Below the pieces are notes generated by a model, which worked only from the letters and a program-made list of their open reading frames with translations, ran no database searches and was not told where the DNA came from. Shown one piece after another: positions 8,641 through 16,576 of a DNA stretch of 64,000 nt (position 1 is its first letter; each line of letters opens with the position of its first letter). This DNA comes from Peribacillus simplex. GTDB taxonomy: Bacteria; Bacillota; Bacilli; Bacillales; DSM-1321. The translations under genes and the position numbers were made by a program. Location of the stretch: NCBI RefSeq assembly GCF_900156045.1, contig NZ_FTMX01000013.1, forward strand, positions 1-64,000, written 5' to 3'.

Positions 8641-9087
8641 TCATACCAGCAACACTAGTAATGATTGGATCAAGGCCATGCTTTCACGGGATATCTGTTT
8701 TTTTAGAAGAAGCTCACTTTTTCCGCCCTTTTCGATCAAGCCGATGAATTCCTGAAGTTCCTCGTTCAGGCCATCCATTTTATTCTTGAGTTGAAGACCT
8801 TTTTCCTCAATTGCTGATGTGTCTTCATTATCCTTTTTAAGTAGTTCTTTAATATCTTCCAATGAAAGGTTTTCTCTTTTGTATCCCTCGATACGGCGGA
8901 GCCTTTCAAGTTCACCGACTGAATAATAACGGTAATTAGAGGCGGAACGTTCTGCTTTAAGCAAGCCTAGGTTCGTATAATAATCTACAGTTCGTTTCGT
9001 AACGTTCGCCATTTCCGCCAACTCGCCAATTTTTAAAGTCTCGTTCCCAACATAACCCCTCCTAACCGTCACGTGATGGTTTGACAA
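8641..9087 (-). CDS. MerR family regulator (start uncertain, possible frameshift)
   Basis: The winged-helix block reads LKIGELAEMANVTKRTVDYYT, followed by NLGLL and NYRYYSVGEL, then a helical dimerisation region and a Leu-rich tail. It lacks an obvious metal-binding Cys pair. The open frame reaches a TTG at 9087 and a GTG at 9072, but neither has a good ribosome site. The strong AGGAGGGG at 9063-9056 instead precedes an ATG at 9053 that is one base out of phase and stops after six codons. A single-base indel within the first few codons would give a normal MerR N-terminus. By position and sequence it resembles B. subtilis YhdQ, so it may regulate the downstream transporter (inference). Confidence 0.7.
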   Translation of the reverse strand: MSNHHVTVRRGYVGNETLKIGELAEMANVTKRTVDYYTNLGLLKAERSASNYRYYSVGELERLRRIEGYKRENLSLEDIKELLKKDNEDTSAIEEKGLQLKNKMDGLNEELQEFIGLIEKGGKSELLLKKQISRESMALIQSLLVLLV

Positions 9088-9247
9088 ACTGAAAGCATGT
9101 CATTTCCTCCATGACGTTTTATTCCATAATCGTACATTATTTTATTTGAATTGAAAAATATTTATTACCCTCTTTTTACCCTTCAACGGAAAAACAAAAA
9201 CCGATTAATTGAATAATCGGTTTAATTTTATCATTTAATCCACGGAT

Positions 9248-9367
9248 TTATTTTTTTGTTTTAACTGAGAATTGATTGCTCAATATCTTAGGACCGCATT
9301 GGCATAGGGAAGAATGCTTTAGCTTTTTTATTGGTGTTCCGCATGTTTCACAAACTTTTGCTACCAT
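9248..9367 (-). CDS. 39-residue Cys-containing peptide under a Fur box
   Basis: A short gene: ATG at 9367, GGAGGA about 8 bases upstream, TAA at 9248. The peptide begins MVAKVCETCGTPIKK, continues LKHSSLCQCGPK and has a basic tail; CxxC plus CxC suggests a small zinc or iron site. I do not recognise the family. Its promoter (minus strand TTGATT, 16 bases, TATAAT) is overlapped by a 7-1-7 Fur box, so the peptide should be made under iron limitation. It could be a metal-sparing or chaperone-type peptide by analogy with the small Fur-controlled proteins of B. subtilis, but this is inference from regulation only. Confidence 0.6.
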   Translation of the reverse strand: MVAKVCETCGTPIKKLKHSSLCQCGPKILSNQFSVKTKK

Positions 9368-9402
9368 TTATACTGTCCTCCTCACTTTAATTGCTTGTTG
9401 TA

Positions 9403-9434
9403 TATATTATAACACCTTTATAATGATAATCAAT
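9403..9434 (-). promoter_or_regulatory. promoter with Fur box for the 39-aa peptide
   Basis: TTATAATGATAATCA at 9418-9432 matches the 7-1-7 Fur consensus TGATAATNATTATCA with two mismatches. On the minus strand it overlaps the -35 element TTGATT, which is 16 bases from TATAAT, so Fur binding would block transcription of the peptide gene. Confidence 0.65.
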
Positions 9435-9556
9435 ACTAAATTAAAATAATTATAAATAAGGTGAGATTTTGGTTTTATTTTATTAGCTTTCCACTTCACA
9501 AGTGATTAAAATAAAGATAAAATATTATAAAACACATAAGGAAGGTTGGTATTAGT

Positions 9557-9982
9557 ATGGCGAGTGAAATCCGTTCCATTCCCCGTCCCTTAGTACGAAC
9601 GAATCAATGGGTCATTTTGTTAAGCGTAGCCACCGCCTTATTTACGGGACAAATATGGATATTAGTGATTCCTTTAACAGCAGGGCTTTTGGGTCTTCTC
9701 TTTAATTTCAATCCAGTGATGCGTCTCGCAAAGCTCTTTCTGAAAAAGAATCCCTCCGATTATATTCCTGAAGATCATTCACAGCAACAATTCAACCAGG
9801 CCATAGCAGTCGTTTGCTTAGGACTTGGATTCACTTCTTTCTTGCTCGGTTGGAACGTTACCGGTTATATATTCACCTTGATGGTCGGGGTGGCTTCTCT
9901 CATAGCCATTCTTGGATTCTGCATCGGCTGCTTCATCCTTTATCAATGGAAGCAATATTCCTATCGCCGATCTATTCGCTAA
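9557..9982 (+). CDS. DUF4395 family membrane protein
   Basis: 141 residues with four hydrophobic segments (about 18-32, 33-48, 82-100, 105-130), separated by a polar loop containing KKNPSDYIPEDHSQQQ. N-terminal RPLVRTNQW and central FNFNPVMRLAKLF fit the DUF4395 pattern; no catalytic motif is visible. Paralogs of this family elsewhere sit near thioredoxin-like or sulfurtransferase genes, which is not the case here. It is a single gene between the Fur-linked peptide and efeU, ending at a bidirectional terminator. Function unknown. Confidence 0.7.
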   Translation: MASEIRSIPRPLVRTNQWVILLSVATALFTGQIWILVIPLTAGLLGLLFNFNPVMRLAKLFLKKNPSDYIPEDHSQQQFNQAIAVVCLGLGFTSFLLGWNVTGYIFTLMVGVASLIAILGFCIGCFILYQWKQYSYRRSIR

Positions 9983-9992
9983 TCCCACACAT

Positions 9993-10024
9993 AAAATGGG
10001 ACTGACATTTGTCAGTCCCATTTT
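9993..10024. terminator. bidirectional terminator DUF4395 / efeU
   Basis: Perfect 14-base stem AAAATGGGACTGAC / GTCAGTCCCATTTT with a four-base loop between convergent genes. It carries A and T tracts on both sides. Confidence 0.85.
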
Positions 10025-10025
10025 A

Positions 10026-11780
10026 TTATTCGGTTGCACGTAAGGAATTACTCTTTTTGACCCAAATGGTGGCCAATGCAATCAGCAATAATAATACACC
10101 TTGCGGCACCAGCGTTTCCATTGTTGGATAAAGACCTATCGTTTCTACAAATGGGAAGGAGCTGATCGTATTTGTCTGTATCACTTGAGAAACCTGAAGT
10201 GAGTGGATGGAGACTCCAAGAATCTTGAAAGCCAAGGCATATATGAATATTGTAGCCACTTTAAAGAATAGGGTCATCGGTAATTTCACACTGTACCGCA
10301 GCATGATGAAACCAATTACCACTAAAATGAGGAAGGCCAGGAAAATCCCGCTAAGCAGCTGCTTTAAATCCATATAAGGAGCCATTCCAGCATAAAAGAT
10401 AATCGTCTCGGCACCTTCACGGAATATCGATAGAAAACTGATTAAAGCGAAAGAGATGATGCTACCCGTCGCAATGGCTTGGTTCATTTGCTTGCCGATA
10501 TAACGGTTCCATGCATGGACATTCGATTTACCATGAAGCCAAAGACCAATTGTCAACATCATCAATACTGCTATTATCCCAGTGATTCCCTCAATATATT
10601 CCCGGCTTGAAGCAGCCGTGATCTGAGAGAAAACGATATTGATTATGACCGCCAATATGGAACTGGCAACTAAACCCGCACCCACTCCTGTCCAAATCCA
10701 TTTTTGTTTGTCCGCTTGCCCGATTTTCTTAAGGAAGGACAATAATGTAGCTACAATCAAGAGTGCTTCCAACCCTTCCCGTAAAAGGATCAGAGCGGCA
10801 TCCCATGTTGTATAGCCCGTATCATCAATTAAAGGGAGTAACCTTGTGTTTAAATCGGATACGATTCCCTTTGCTTCATCCACCTTTACATTTTTCGATT
10901 GCAATAGGCTGATTGCGGTCGGGACTTTCGTTTCCATATCACTGTAAAGCTTGCTGTCCCTTGTGGAGACCTCCCCTTCGACATTGGGCCAAATTGTTAA
11001 GATTTCATTAAGCTTATCAACGGCAGAATCGATGTCATCCTTTTCAATATCCGTTGCACTTCCTTGTAAAAGTTCTGTTACATCCCCAAGTGAATAGGTG
11101 TTCTTCTGGCTTCCTTCTTCAACTTTACCCGCAAGGAAATCCTCGATTAGACCCTTCAATTCAGTTAGATTTTTTTGGGCTTTTTCCGGATCAGGTGGGT
11201 CTTGGGTAATCGCTATCCGCACAAAGGCCATTTTCGTTTCAAACTCACCATATGTAGCAACACTTTTCTCCCTGACAATGACCTCTGCATCGGTCCATTG
11301 ATTCAGGAGATTGGTATATTGAACTTTAGCTTGATCAAAGTCACCTTCAGTTATCAAAACCTCCAACTTATCTATTAATGGAAGTATCCCTTGTAACCGT
11401 TCTTTATAGTCAGTCTTGTCAACAGGGTTTTCGTTTGTATCATAAATAACAAGAGTACTTGATAATGCCGATAATCGCTTTTTGATTTCATCTGTGGAGT
11501 CTTGGTCGCTCACAGCACTTTTTACAGCGGATAGCTTCTCGTCGACTTTCCTCGCACTCTCGCTGTCCGTTTTTATCGTTTTCCAATCTTGCTCGAATAG
11601 AGCGATATTTTTCGATACTTCCTCAAGGTCGCCTGATTTTACCTTCATTAAACTATCGCCAATATAAACAAAGAGCTGATCATGGTTTTCACCCGCCGAA
11701 ACCATCTTTATATCAGTCGAAAGAAATAAAAGACTGACGACTAAAACCAATATCCCACTCTTCCATCTAGAAACGGTCAT
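10026..11780 (-). CDS. efeU: EfeU-type ferrous/ferric iron permease (FTR1 family) with large N-terminal domain
   Basis: 584 residues. A signal segment (about 8-28) precedes an extracellular helical domain of about 290 residues, then seven membrane segments of the FTR1/OFeT permease. The two REGxE iron motifs are REGLEALL (about 331) and REGAETII (about 452). The N-terminal domain appears to contain three related helical repeats of about 100 residues, each with a Trp-containing helix (DWKTI, NQWTDAE, TIWPNVE). It is the last gene of the efeO-efeB-efeU operon. In B. subtilis the Efe system takes up iron, EfeB oxidising Fe2+ and EfeU transporting Fe3+. A Fur box lies upstream of efeO. Confidence 0.9.
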   Translation of the reverse strand: MTVSRWKSGILVLVVSLLFLSTDIKMVSAGENHDQLFVYIGDSLMKVKSGDLEEVSKNIALFEQDWKTIKTDSESARKVDEKLSAVKSAVSDQDSTDEIKKRLSALSSTLVIYDTNENPVDKTDYKERLQGILPLIDKLEVLITEGDFDQAKVQYTNLLNQWTDAEVIVREKSVATYGEFETKMAFVRIAITQDPPDPEKAQKNLTELKGLIEDFLAGKVEEGSQKNTYSLGDVTELLQGSATDIEKDDIDSAVDKLNEILTIWPNVEGEVSTRDSKLYSDMETKVPTAISLLQSKNVKVDEAKGIVSDLNTRLLPLIDDTGYTTWDAALILLREGLEALLIVATLLSFLKKIGQADKQKWIWTGVGAGLVASSILAVIINIVFSQITAASSREYIEGITGIIAVLMMLTIGLWLHGKSNVHAWNRYIGKQMNQAIATGSIISFALISFLSIFREGAETIIFYAGMAPYMDLKQLLSGIFLAFLILVVIGFIMLRYSVKLPMTLFFKVATIFIYALAFKILGVSIHSLQVSQVIQTNTISSFPFVETIGLYPTMETLVPQGVLLLLIALATIWVKKSNSLRATE

Positions 11781-11866
11781 AGTGGTCCCTCCTTATTCAT
11801 GAACTAAAATCGCCAACTGGATAATATCCATGCTGGCGATTTTCACGTCATCATTTGAAATTATAT

Positions 11867-13153
11867 TTATCCAAAAAGGGAATCCCCGATATAGCCACCC
11901 TTTTTCACACCTGGTAAACAAGCGAACATGGCACTGCCCCTGTGAACGATATATTCGTTGAGCTTATCATTTTTCGCCAGTCGCTCTTGTATGGGTATAA
12001 ATTGTTTACTTGGGTTTCGCTGAAAACAAATGAATAGCAAGCCGGCATTGAAGCTCCCCGTTTTAGGATCCATTCCATCTGCATATGAATAGGGACGCCG
12101 CAATATCTTTGCTTTTCCGTCCCCCCTGGAGAGACTCATATGTGAATCTTCTGGAATGATCCGATTTCCATTTGGGTCTTTAGCTTCGAGATCAACGGTA
12201 TCGAACTCACTTTTCATTCCTAGTGGAGCTCCACTGTCGCGATGACGGCCAAATGTATTTTCTTGTTCTTTCAATATAGTCCGGTCCCAAACTTCAATGT
12301 ACATCTGGATTCGGCGCACCACCATATAACTGCCTCCAACAAGCCAGTCAGGACCGTCCTCACCCTTCACCCAAACATGCTCATTCATTTCATTATCATC
12401 ATTCGTATCCGGATTGACCGTCCCATCCTTAAACCCGAATAAGTTCCGAGGTGTCGTTTTTTGTGAATCGGCTTGCTTAGTCCGTTGAAAACCTGTTTGT
12501 GCCCAATGAATGATCGTTTTTCCTCTGCCGATCCTCACTAAGTTCCGGACGGCATGGAAAGCCACTTGAAGATCATCCGCACATGCTTGAATACAAATAT
12601 CCCCACCGCTCCATTCTTCTTCTAAAGCATCTAAAGGGAATTTGGGCAGGTCCTTTAATTCAGCAGGCCTTTTTGATTTCAAACCAAATCGATCTTTACC
12701 ATCCTTCGAAAACAGGGTCGGACCCACTCCAAAAGTGATCGTTAAATTGGAAGGTGATAATTCTTTCGCTTCACCTGTATCCTTTGGGGGCATATTCGTA
12801 TTAAGTGATGCTTCACCAATCAAATTCCCCGCTGTCATCTGAGCTGCAGCCTCTGTCCAATCCTTAAATAACTGGATTAAGTCGGACCTTTTATCCGTGG
12901 TTACTTCCAATGATGCGAAGTAAAGGTTATCTTGCGCTTCAGTGGTGATACCAGCCTGGTGCGCTCCATAAAAAGGAACAATATCCTTAGTTTGTCCCTT
13001 CGCCTTTTGTTCAGAAAGTGTCAGCAGCCCGCCAAACCCGGATGCCCCTATCACGACTCCGATTCCACCGACCCCTGCCGTTTTCAACATATTTCGACGA
13101 CTCACCTTTTTTGTAAAAAGTCCGGTTTCATCTTTCGGCGTATGTTCTTTCAA
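11867..13153 (-). CDS. efeB: EfeB, Tat-exported Dyp-type haem peroxidase
   Basis: 428 residues. The N-terminus has a twin-arginine signal (KKVSRRNMLKTAG, Arg19-Arg20) and a hydrophobic stretch. The Dyp fold shows the GxxDG motif in FGFKDGTVNPD and a probable proximal haem ligand in FGRHRDSGAPLG. It oxidises Fe2+ to Fe3+ at the membrane for EfeU and can use peroxide. The start is TTG at 13153, directly after the efeO stop; GGAGGA lies about 8 bases upstream inside efeO, so translation is probably coupled. Length is normal for the family. Confidence 0.92.
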   Translation of the reverse strand: MKEHTPKDETGLFTKKVSRRNMLKTAGVGGIGVVIGASGFGGLLTLSEQKAKGQTKDIVPFYGAHQAGITTEAQDNLYFASLEVTTDKRSDLIQLFKDWTEAAAQMTAGNLIGEASLNTNMPPKDTGEAKELSPSNLTITFGVGPTLFSKDGKDRFGLKSKRPAELKDLPKFPLDALEEEWSGGDICIQACADDLQVAFHAVRNLVRIGRGKTIIHWAQTGFQRTKQADSQKTTPRNLFGFKDGTVNPDTNDDNEMNEHVWVKGEDGPDWLVGGSYMVVRRIQMYIEVWDRTILKEQENTFGRHRDSGAPLGMKSEFDTVDLEAKDPNGNRIIPEDSHMSLSRGDGKAKILRRPYSYADGMDPKTGSFNAGLLFICFQRNPSKQFIPIQERLAKNDKLNEYIVHRGSAMFACLPGVKKGGYIGDSLFG

Positions 13154-13999
13154 TTAAGATTCCTCCGTTACAATCCCTATTTGTGAAAGTGGTTCAGCTA
13201 ATGCATCAATTGCTTGACTTAACTCTTTGACTTCAGATTCCTTTAAATCCGTATATGAGATGTATCCATTTCCTTCCTTATGCTTTTCAAGCAAGCCGTA
13301 TACATCGTCAAAACGTTTTTGGATTTCCTCAGCAAGCTTCTCATCCTTTTCTTTTAGAGCTGGAGTAAGCAGTTCATAGATCTTCTCTGCACCTTCAACA
13401 TTTGCCACGAAATCATATAAATCGGTATGGGAGTATCGGTCCTCTTCTCCTGTCACTTTACTCGTGGAAACTTCATTCAATAGATCCACCGCACCCGTGA
13501 TCAACAAATCGGGTGTTACCTCAACCGTTTCAACTTTGGCACGAAGCAAATTGACATCACTCATTAGTTGCTCTGCATACTTTTCGTATCCTTTCGTTGT
13601 ATTTTCTTTCCATAATCCCATTTCAATCCTATGGTAACCGCCCCATTCTTCATCTTTGACATCCCCTTCACGCGCATCGATTTTGGGATCAAGATCGCCA
13701 AAAACTTCAGCGATGGGTTCCGCTCTCTCATAATGCATCCGTGCTGGTGCGTATAATTCCTTCGCCTTTTCAATATCACCGGCAGATACGGCCGTAGTGA
13801 ATTCTTCCGTTGCGTTTACGAACTCTTCTATTTCACCAATGGCATATTCCCGGTACTCGCTAGATACACCATCAAGCTTACTCGCACTCACTTCTTTGGC
13901 CTTATCATCTGCCGGTTTAGTTCCTTCCTTTTCCTGCGCACAGCCAAATAATAGACTGGTTGATAGTAAGACTGCTAATGACGCCTTTGCTTTCTTCAT
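13154..13999 (-). CDS. efeO: EfeO/EfeM iron-binding lipoprotein (imelysin-like)
   Basis: About 281 residues from the ATG at 13999, which has GGGAG 8 bases upstream; an in-frame ATG at 14035 is less likely. Lipoprotein signal ends LLFGC (Cys20), followed by an acidic linker and the helical EfeO M75-like domain. The typical block GGYHRIEMGLW (HxxE metal-binding motif) is near residue 140. It probably captures iron for EfeU. First gene of the operon; order here is efeO-efeB-efeU, unlike the efeU-efeO-efeB order of B. subtilis. A perfect inverted-repeat Fur box lies about 45 bases upstream. Confidence 0.9.
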   Translation of the reverse strand: MKKAKASLAVLLSTSLLFGCAQEKEGTKPADDKAKEVSASKLDGVSSEYREYAIGEIEEFVNATEEFTTAVSAGDIEKAKELYAPARMHYERAEPIAEVFGDLDPKIDAREGDVKDEEWGGYHRIEMGLWKENTTKGYEKYAEQLMSDVNLLRAKVETVEVTPDLLITGAVDLLNEVSTSKVTGEEDRYSHTDLYDFVANVEGAEKIYELLTPALKEKDEKLAEEIQKRFDDVYGLLEKHKEGNGYISYTDLKESEVKELSQAIDALAEPLSQIGIVTEES

Positions 14000-14042
14000 A
14001 TTGTATTCTCCCTTTGAAATGATTTGTAGATTCATATTAGCA

Positions 14043-14061
14043 GATAATGAAATTCATTATC
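14043..14061. promoter_or_regulatory. Fur box of the efe operon
   Basis: GATAATGAAATTCATTATC, a perfect 19-base inverted repeat matching the classic Fur box GATAATGATAATCATTATC at 16 of 19 positions. It lies just upstream of efeO. Confidence 0.88.
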
Positions 14062-14165
14062 AATATATATTTTAATGGAAACATGACATTGTTCATTTTC
14101 TTCCAAAATATTCAACTATATCCCTTTTCCTTTCGGATGATAAGCCACCGGCTGCTAAAGATAAA

Positions 14166-14194
14166 AAAAGGCAGCCTATATATCAGCTACCTTT
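14166..14194 (-). terminator. terminator after marR (overlaps its stop)
   Basis: Stem AAAGGCAGC / GCTACCTTT with one mismatch. On the minus strand it is followed by a run of T (complement of 14163-14170). It overlaps the last bases of the marR gene. Confidence 0.5.
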
Positions 14195-14666
14195 CACGCT
14201 CACTCATTAACTTGTCATTTTCTTTGTCCATGATTTTTGTGATATCCTCAATAAATTTATTGATTAACATTAGCTCTTGCTCATTATAAGCCGAACATAA
14301 CTCCTTGGTTGCCATTGAGAGCGATTGATAGTGCGATTTAATCTGTTCCTGCCTTTCGGGTATCGGTGCAATCATTACCCTTCTTCCATCCAATTGATCT
14401 CGTTCTCTTTTAACATAACCGGATCTCTCAAGGCGATTGATCAGTGCCGTAACCGATCCCGTGCTCAATCCTGTAATTTTAGATAATTCACCGGCGGTAA
14501 TCGATCCTGTTTCATCCAATATTTCAGCACTCTTCAAGTCCGTATGGGAAACCCCTATTTTCTGGGCCATGTTTTGCTGAAATAAAACGGACCTCATCCC
14601 ATACCGCTGCAATCTGTGTGTTAAACTCTCTAACAGAGCTGCATTCAACCCATTATCGCTTGACAT
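14187..14666 (-). CDS. MarR family transcriptional regulator
   Basis: 159 residues with the MarR winged helix: SAEILDETGSITAGELSKIT, recognition helix STGSVTALINRLERSGYV, and the wing RERDQLDGRRVMI. It is divergent from the MFS efflux gene across a 129-base gap that contains a 25-base inverted repeat, so it most likely represses both itself and the pump. Ligand unknown. Start ATG with AGGGGTGG 8 bases upstream. Confidence 0.85.
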   Translation of the reverse strand: MSSDNGLNAALLESLTHRLQRYGMRSVLFQQNMAQKIGVSHTDLKSAEILDETGSITAGELSKITGLSTGSVTALINRLERSGYVKRERDQLDGRRVMIAPIPERQEQIKSHYQSLSMATKELCSAYNEQELMLINKFIEDITKIMDKENDKLMSERER

Positions 14667-14691
14667 AAAATGCCACCCCTTTTACACTTAA

Positions 14692-14716
14692 ATTTATCTT
14701 GATTTTCAAGATAAAT
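14692..14716. promoter_or_regulatory. MarR operator candidate between marR and MFS gene
   Basis: Perfect inverted repeat ATTTATCTTGA - TTT - TCAAGATAAAT (11+3+11) in the divergent promoter region. Size and position are right for a MarR dimer. Confidence 0.7.
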
Positions 14717-14795
14717 ATTTTGTTTCATCTTAACGTTTACCACTCAACCATGTAAAGGAAATTCATTAGCTGGTTGATTTGAAGGAGGAAAATAA

Positions 14796-16310
14796 ATGAA
14801 CAATCAAAAAAAACAAAAGTTCATTGTTGCCGGTTTACTATTGGGTATCTTGATGTCAGCAATGGATAATACGATTGTTGCGACTGCAATGGGAACGATC
14901 GTTTCTGATTTAGGCGGGTTCGATAAGTTCGTATGGGTGACATCTGCCTATATGGTCGCAACTATGGCAAGTATGCCGATTTTCGGTAAGCTTTCCGACA
15001 TGTATGGAAGAAAGCGGTTTTTTATTTTTGGACTTATAGTCTTTTTGGTCGGTTCCGCATTATGCGGCATGGCTCAGAGCATCGTGCAGTTAAGTATCTT
15101 CCGTGCAATCCAGGGGATAGGCGGAGGCGCTTTGATGCCTATAGCCTTTACGATCATTTTTGATATTTTCCCACCTGAAAAACGCGGGAAATTAACTGGC
15201 CTTTTCGGCGCTGTATTTGGGGCCTCAAGTGTATTGGGACCGCTTTTAGGTGCTTATATTACTGAATACTCCAGCTGGCACTGGATTTTCTACGTCAATG
15301 TTCCGATTGGGGTCATATCTTTATTTTTCATCTGGAATTATTATAAGGAGTCACCCAACACCCAAGAGCAAAAAATTGATTGGGGTGGCGCAGCAACTCT
15401 CGTCATTGCCGTTATCAGCTTAATGTTCGCTCTCGAACTGGGCGGGGAGTATGGCTGGAGTTCCTCTCCTATCATAGGTCTGTTTGCCAGTTTTGTGGTT
15501 TTCTTCGTTTCATTTTTCTTTTTCGAAAAAAGAGCCAAAGATCCAATCATTTCATTATGGCTGTTTAAAAGGCGATTATTTGCCACTTCTCAGATTTTAG
15601 CCATTCTTTATGGCGGTACATTCATTATTTTAACCGTCTATATCCCGATTTTCGTTCAGGCAGTTTATGGTGGTTCCGCAACAAATGCCGGATTGATCCT
15701 AACTCCCATGATGCTTGGTTCTGTTTTCGGCAGTGCAGTTGGCGGGATATTCAATACAAAAACAAGCTTTCGCAACTTAATGACGATTTCCGTCATCTGT
15801 TATTTTGCAGGAATGCTTCTATTAGGGACCATCACCCCTGATACCAGCAGGACTTTATTAACCATGTACATGATTCTGACTGGATTTGGCATGGGCTTTT
15901 CCTTCTCACTTTTGCCTATTGCGTCCATTCACAACTTGGAACCTAGGTTCAGGGGGTCGGCCAACTCCACAAACTCATTCCTCCGTTCTTTTGGGATGAC
16001 ACTCGGTGTAACGATTTATGGAGCGATTCAGACTAATGTATTCACAAGTAAAATGACGGATGCTTTTAAAGGAATGCAAGGTGGTCCGGATACAGCCGGA
16101 TTGATGGATGACCCACGTGAGCTCTTCCAATCGGATGCACGTGCCGAGATTCCGGACTTCATCCTGGATAAAATCGTTCATGCGATGTCCGATTCGATTT
16201 CATTGATATTCACCTTGGCCCTTATTCCAATCGGTCTTGCTGCAGTCACTGTGTTCTTCATGGGAAAAACAAGAGTGGAAACACCTTCAAAAAAGGAATC
16301 ATTGCAATAA
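14796..16310 (+). CDS. MFS drug:H+ antiporter, DHA2 (EmrB/QacA, 14-TM) family
   Basis: 504 residues with about 14 membrane segments. Motif D1 (MDNTIVATAMGTI) is near the N-terminus, motif A reads GKLSDMYGRKRFF after TM2, and the antiporter motif C (GAVFGASSVLGPLLGAYITE) is in TM5. These features define proton-coupled multidrug efflux pumps of the DHA2 type. It is divergent from the MarR gene and shares its operator, which indicates substrate-induced export of a toxic compound. Good GGAGG ribosome site. Substrate cannot be told from sequence. Confidence 0.88.
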   Translation: MNNQKKQKFIVAGLLLGILMSAMDNTIVATAMGTIVSDLGGFDKFVWVTSAYMVATMASMPIFGKLSDMYGRKRFFIFGLIVFLVGSALCGMAQSIVQLSIFRAIQGIGGGALMPIAFTIIFDIFPPEKRGKLTGLFGAVFGASSVLGPLLGAYITEYSSWHWIFYVNVPIGVISLFFIWNYYKESPNTQEQKIDWGGAATLVIAVISLMFALELGGEYGWSSSPIIGLFASFVVFFVSFFFFEKRAKDPIISLWLFKRRLFATSQILAILYGGTFIILTVYIPIFVQAVYGGSATNAGLILTPMMLGSVFGSAVGGIFNTKTSFRNLMTISVICYFAGMLLLGTITPDTSRTLLTMYMILTGFGMGFSFSLLPIASIHNLEPRFRGSANSTNSFLRSFGMTLGVTIYGAIQTNVFTSKMTDAFKGMQGGPDTAGLMDDPRELFQSDARAEIPDFILDKIVHAMSDSISLIFTLALIPIGLAAVTVFFMGKTRVETPSKKESLQ

Positions 16311-16314
16311 ACAT

Positions 16315-16338
16315 AAAGCGCTGCACTTGCAGCGCTTT
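16315..16338 (+). terminator. terminator after the MFS gene
   Basis: Stem AAAGCGCTGC / GCAGCGCTTT with ACTT loop followed by T6. Confidence 0.85.
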
Positions 16339-16364
16339 TTTTCCGAAAAACCATTCTACTACTA

Positions 16365-16520
16365 TTGAAATACCTTGCAGCGGAACTAGAGGTGTCTAAA
16401 TCCTCAGGCTACTTGGGTCGCTTGATCAATGATGATGGCATCCACTTCACTTCAGAAGGGTACCAGCAAATCACCCTGGCCATATTCAGTGATTTGCAAA
16501 ACATATGGAAGAGGATATCC
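16365..16520 (+). pseudogene. remnant of a GDSL/SGNH hydrolase gene
   Basis: An open frame without a ribosome site reads INDDGIHFTSEGYQQITLAI, closely resembling block V of SGNH/GDSL esterases (the D-G-x-H catalytic pair near the C-terminus). The rest of such an enzyme (GDS block, about 150 residues) is absent upstream, where the MFS gene and its terminator lie. I read it as a C-terminal fragment left by deletion. The frame after about residue 50 runs into the deformylase terminator. Confidence 0.55.
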
Positions 16521-16540
16521 TTCCGCAGCCATAAAACAGT

Positions 16541-16570
16541 AAAAAGGCAAAGCATGGCGCTTTGCCTTTT
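16541..16570. terminator. terminator after def
   Basis: Stem AAAAGGCAAAGC / GCTTTGCCTTTT just beyond the def stop (minus strand), with A and T tracts on both sides, so it can act in both directions. Confidence 0.75.
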
Positions 16571-16576
16571 TTGACC

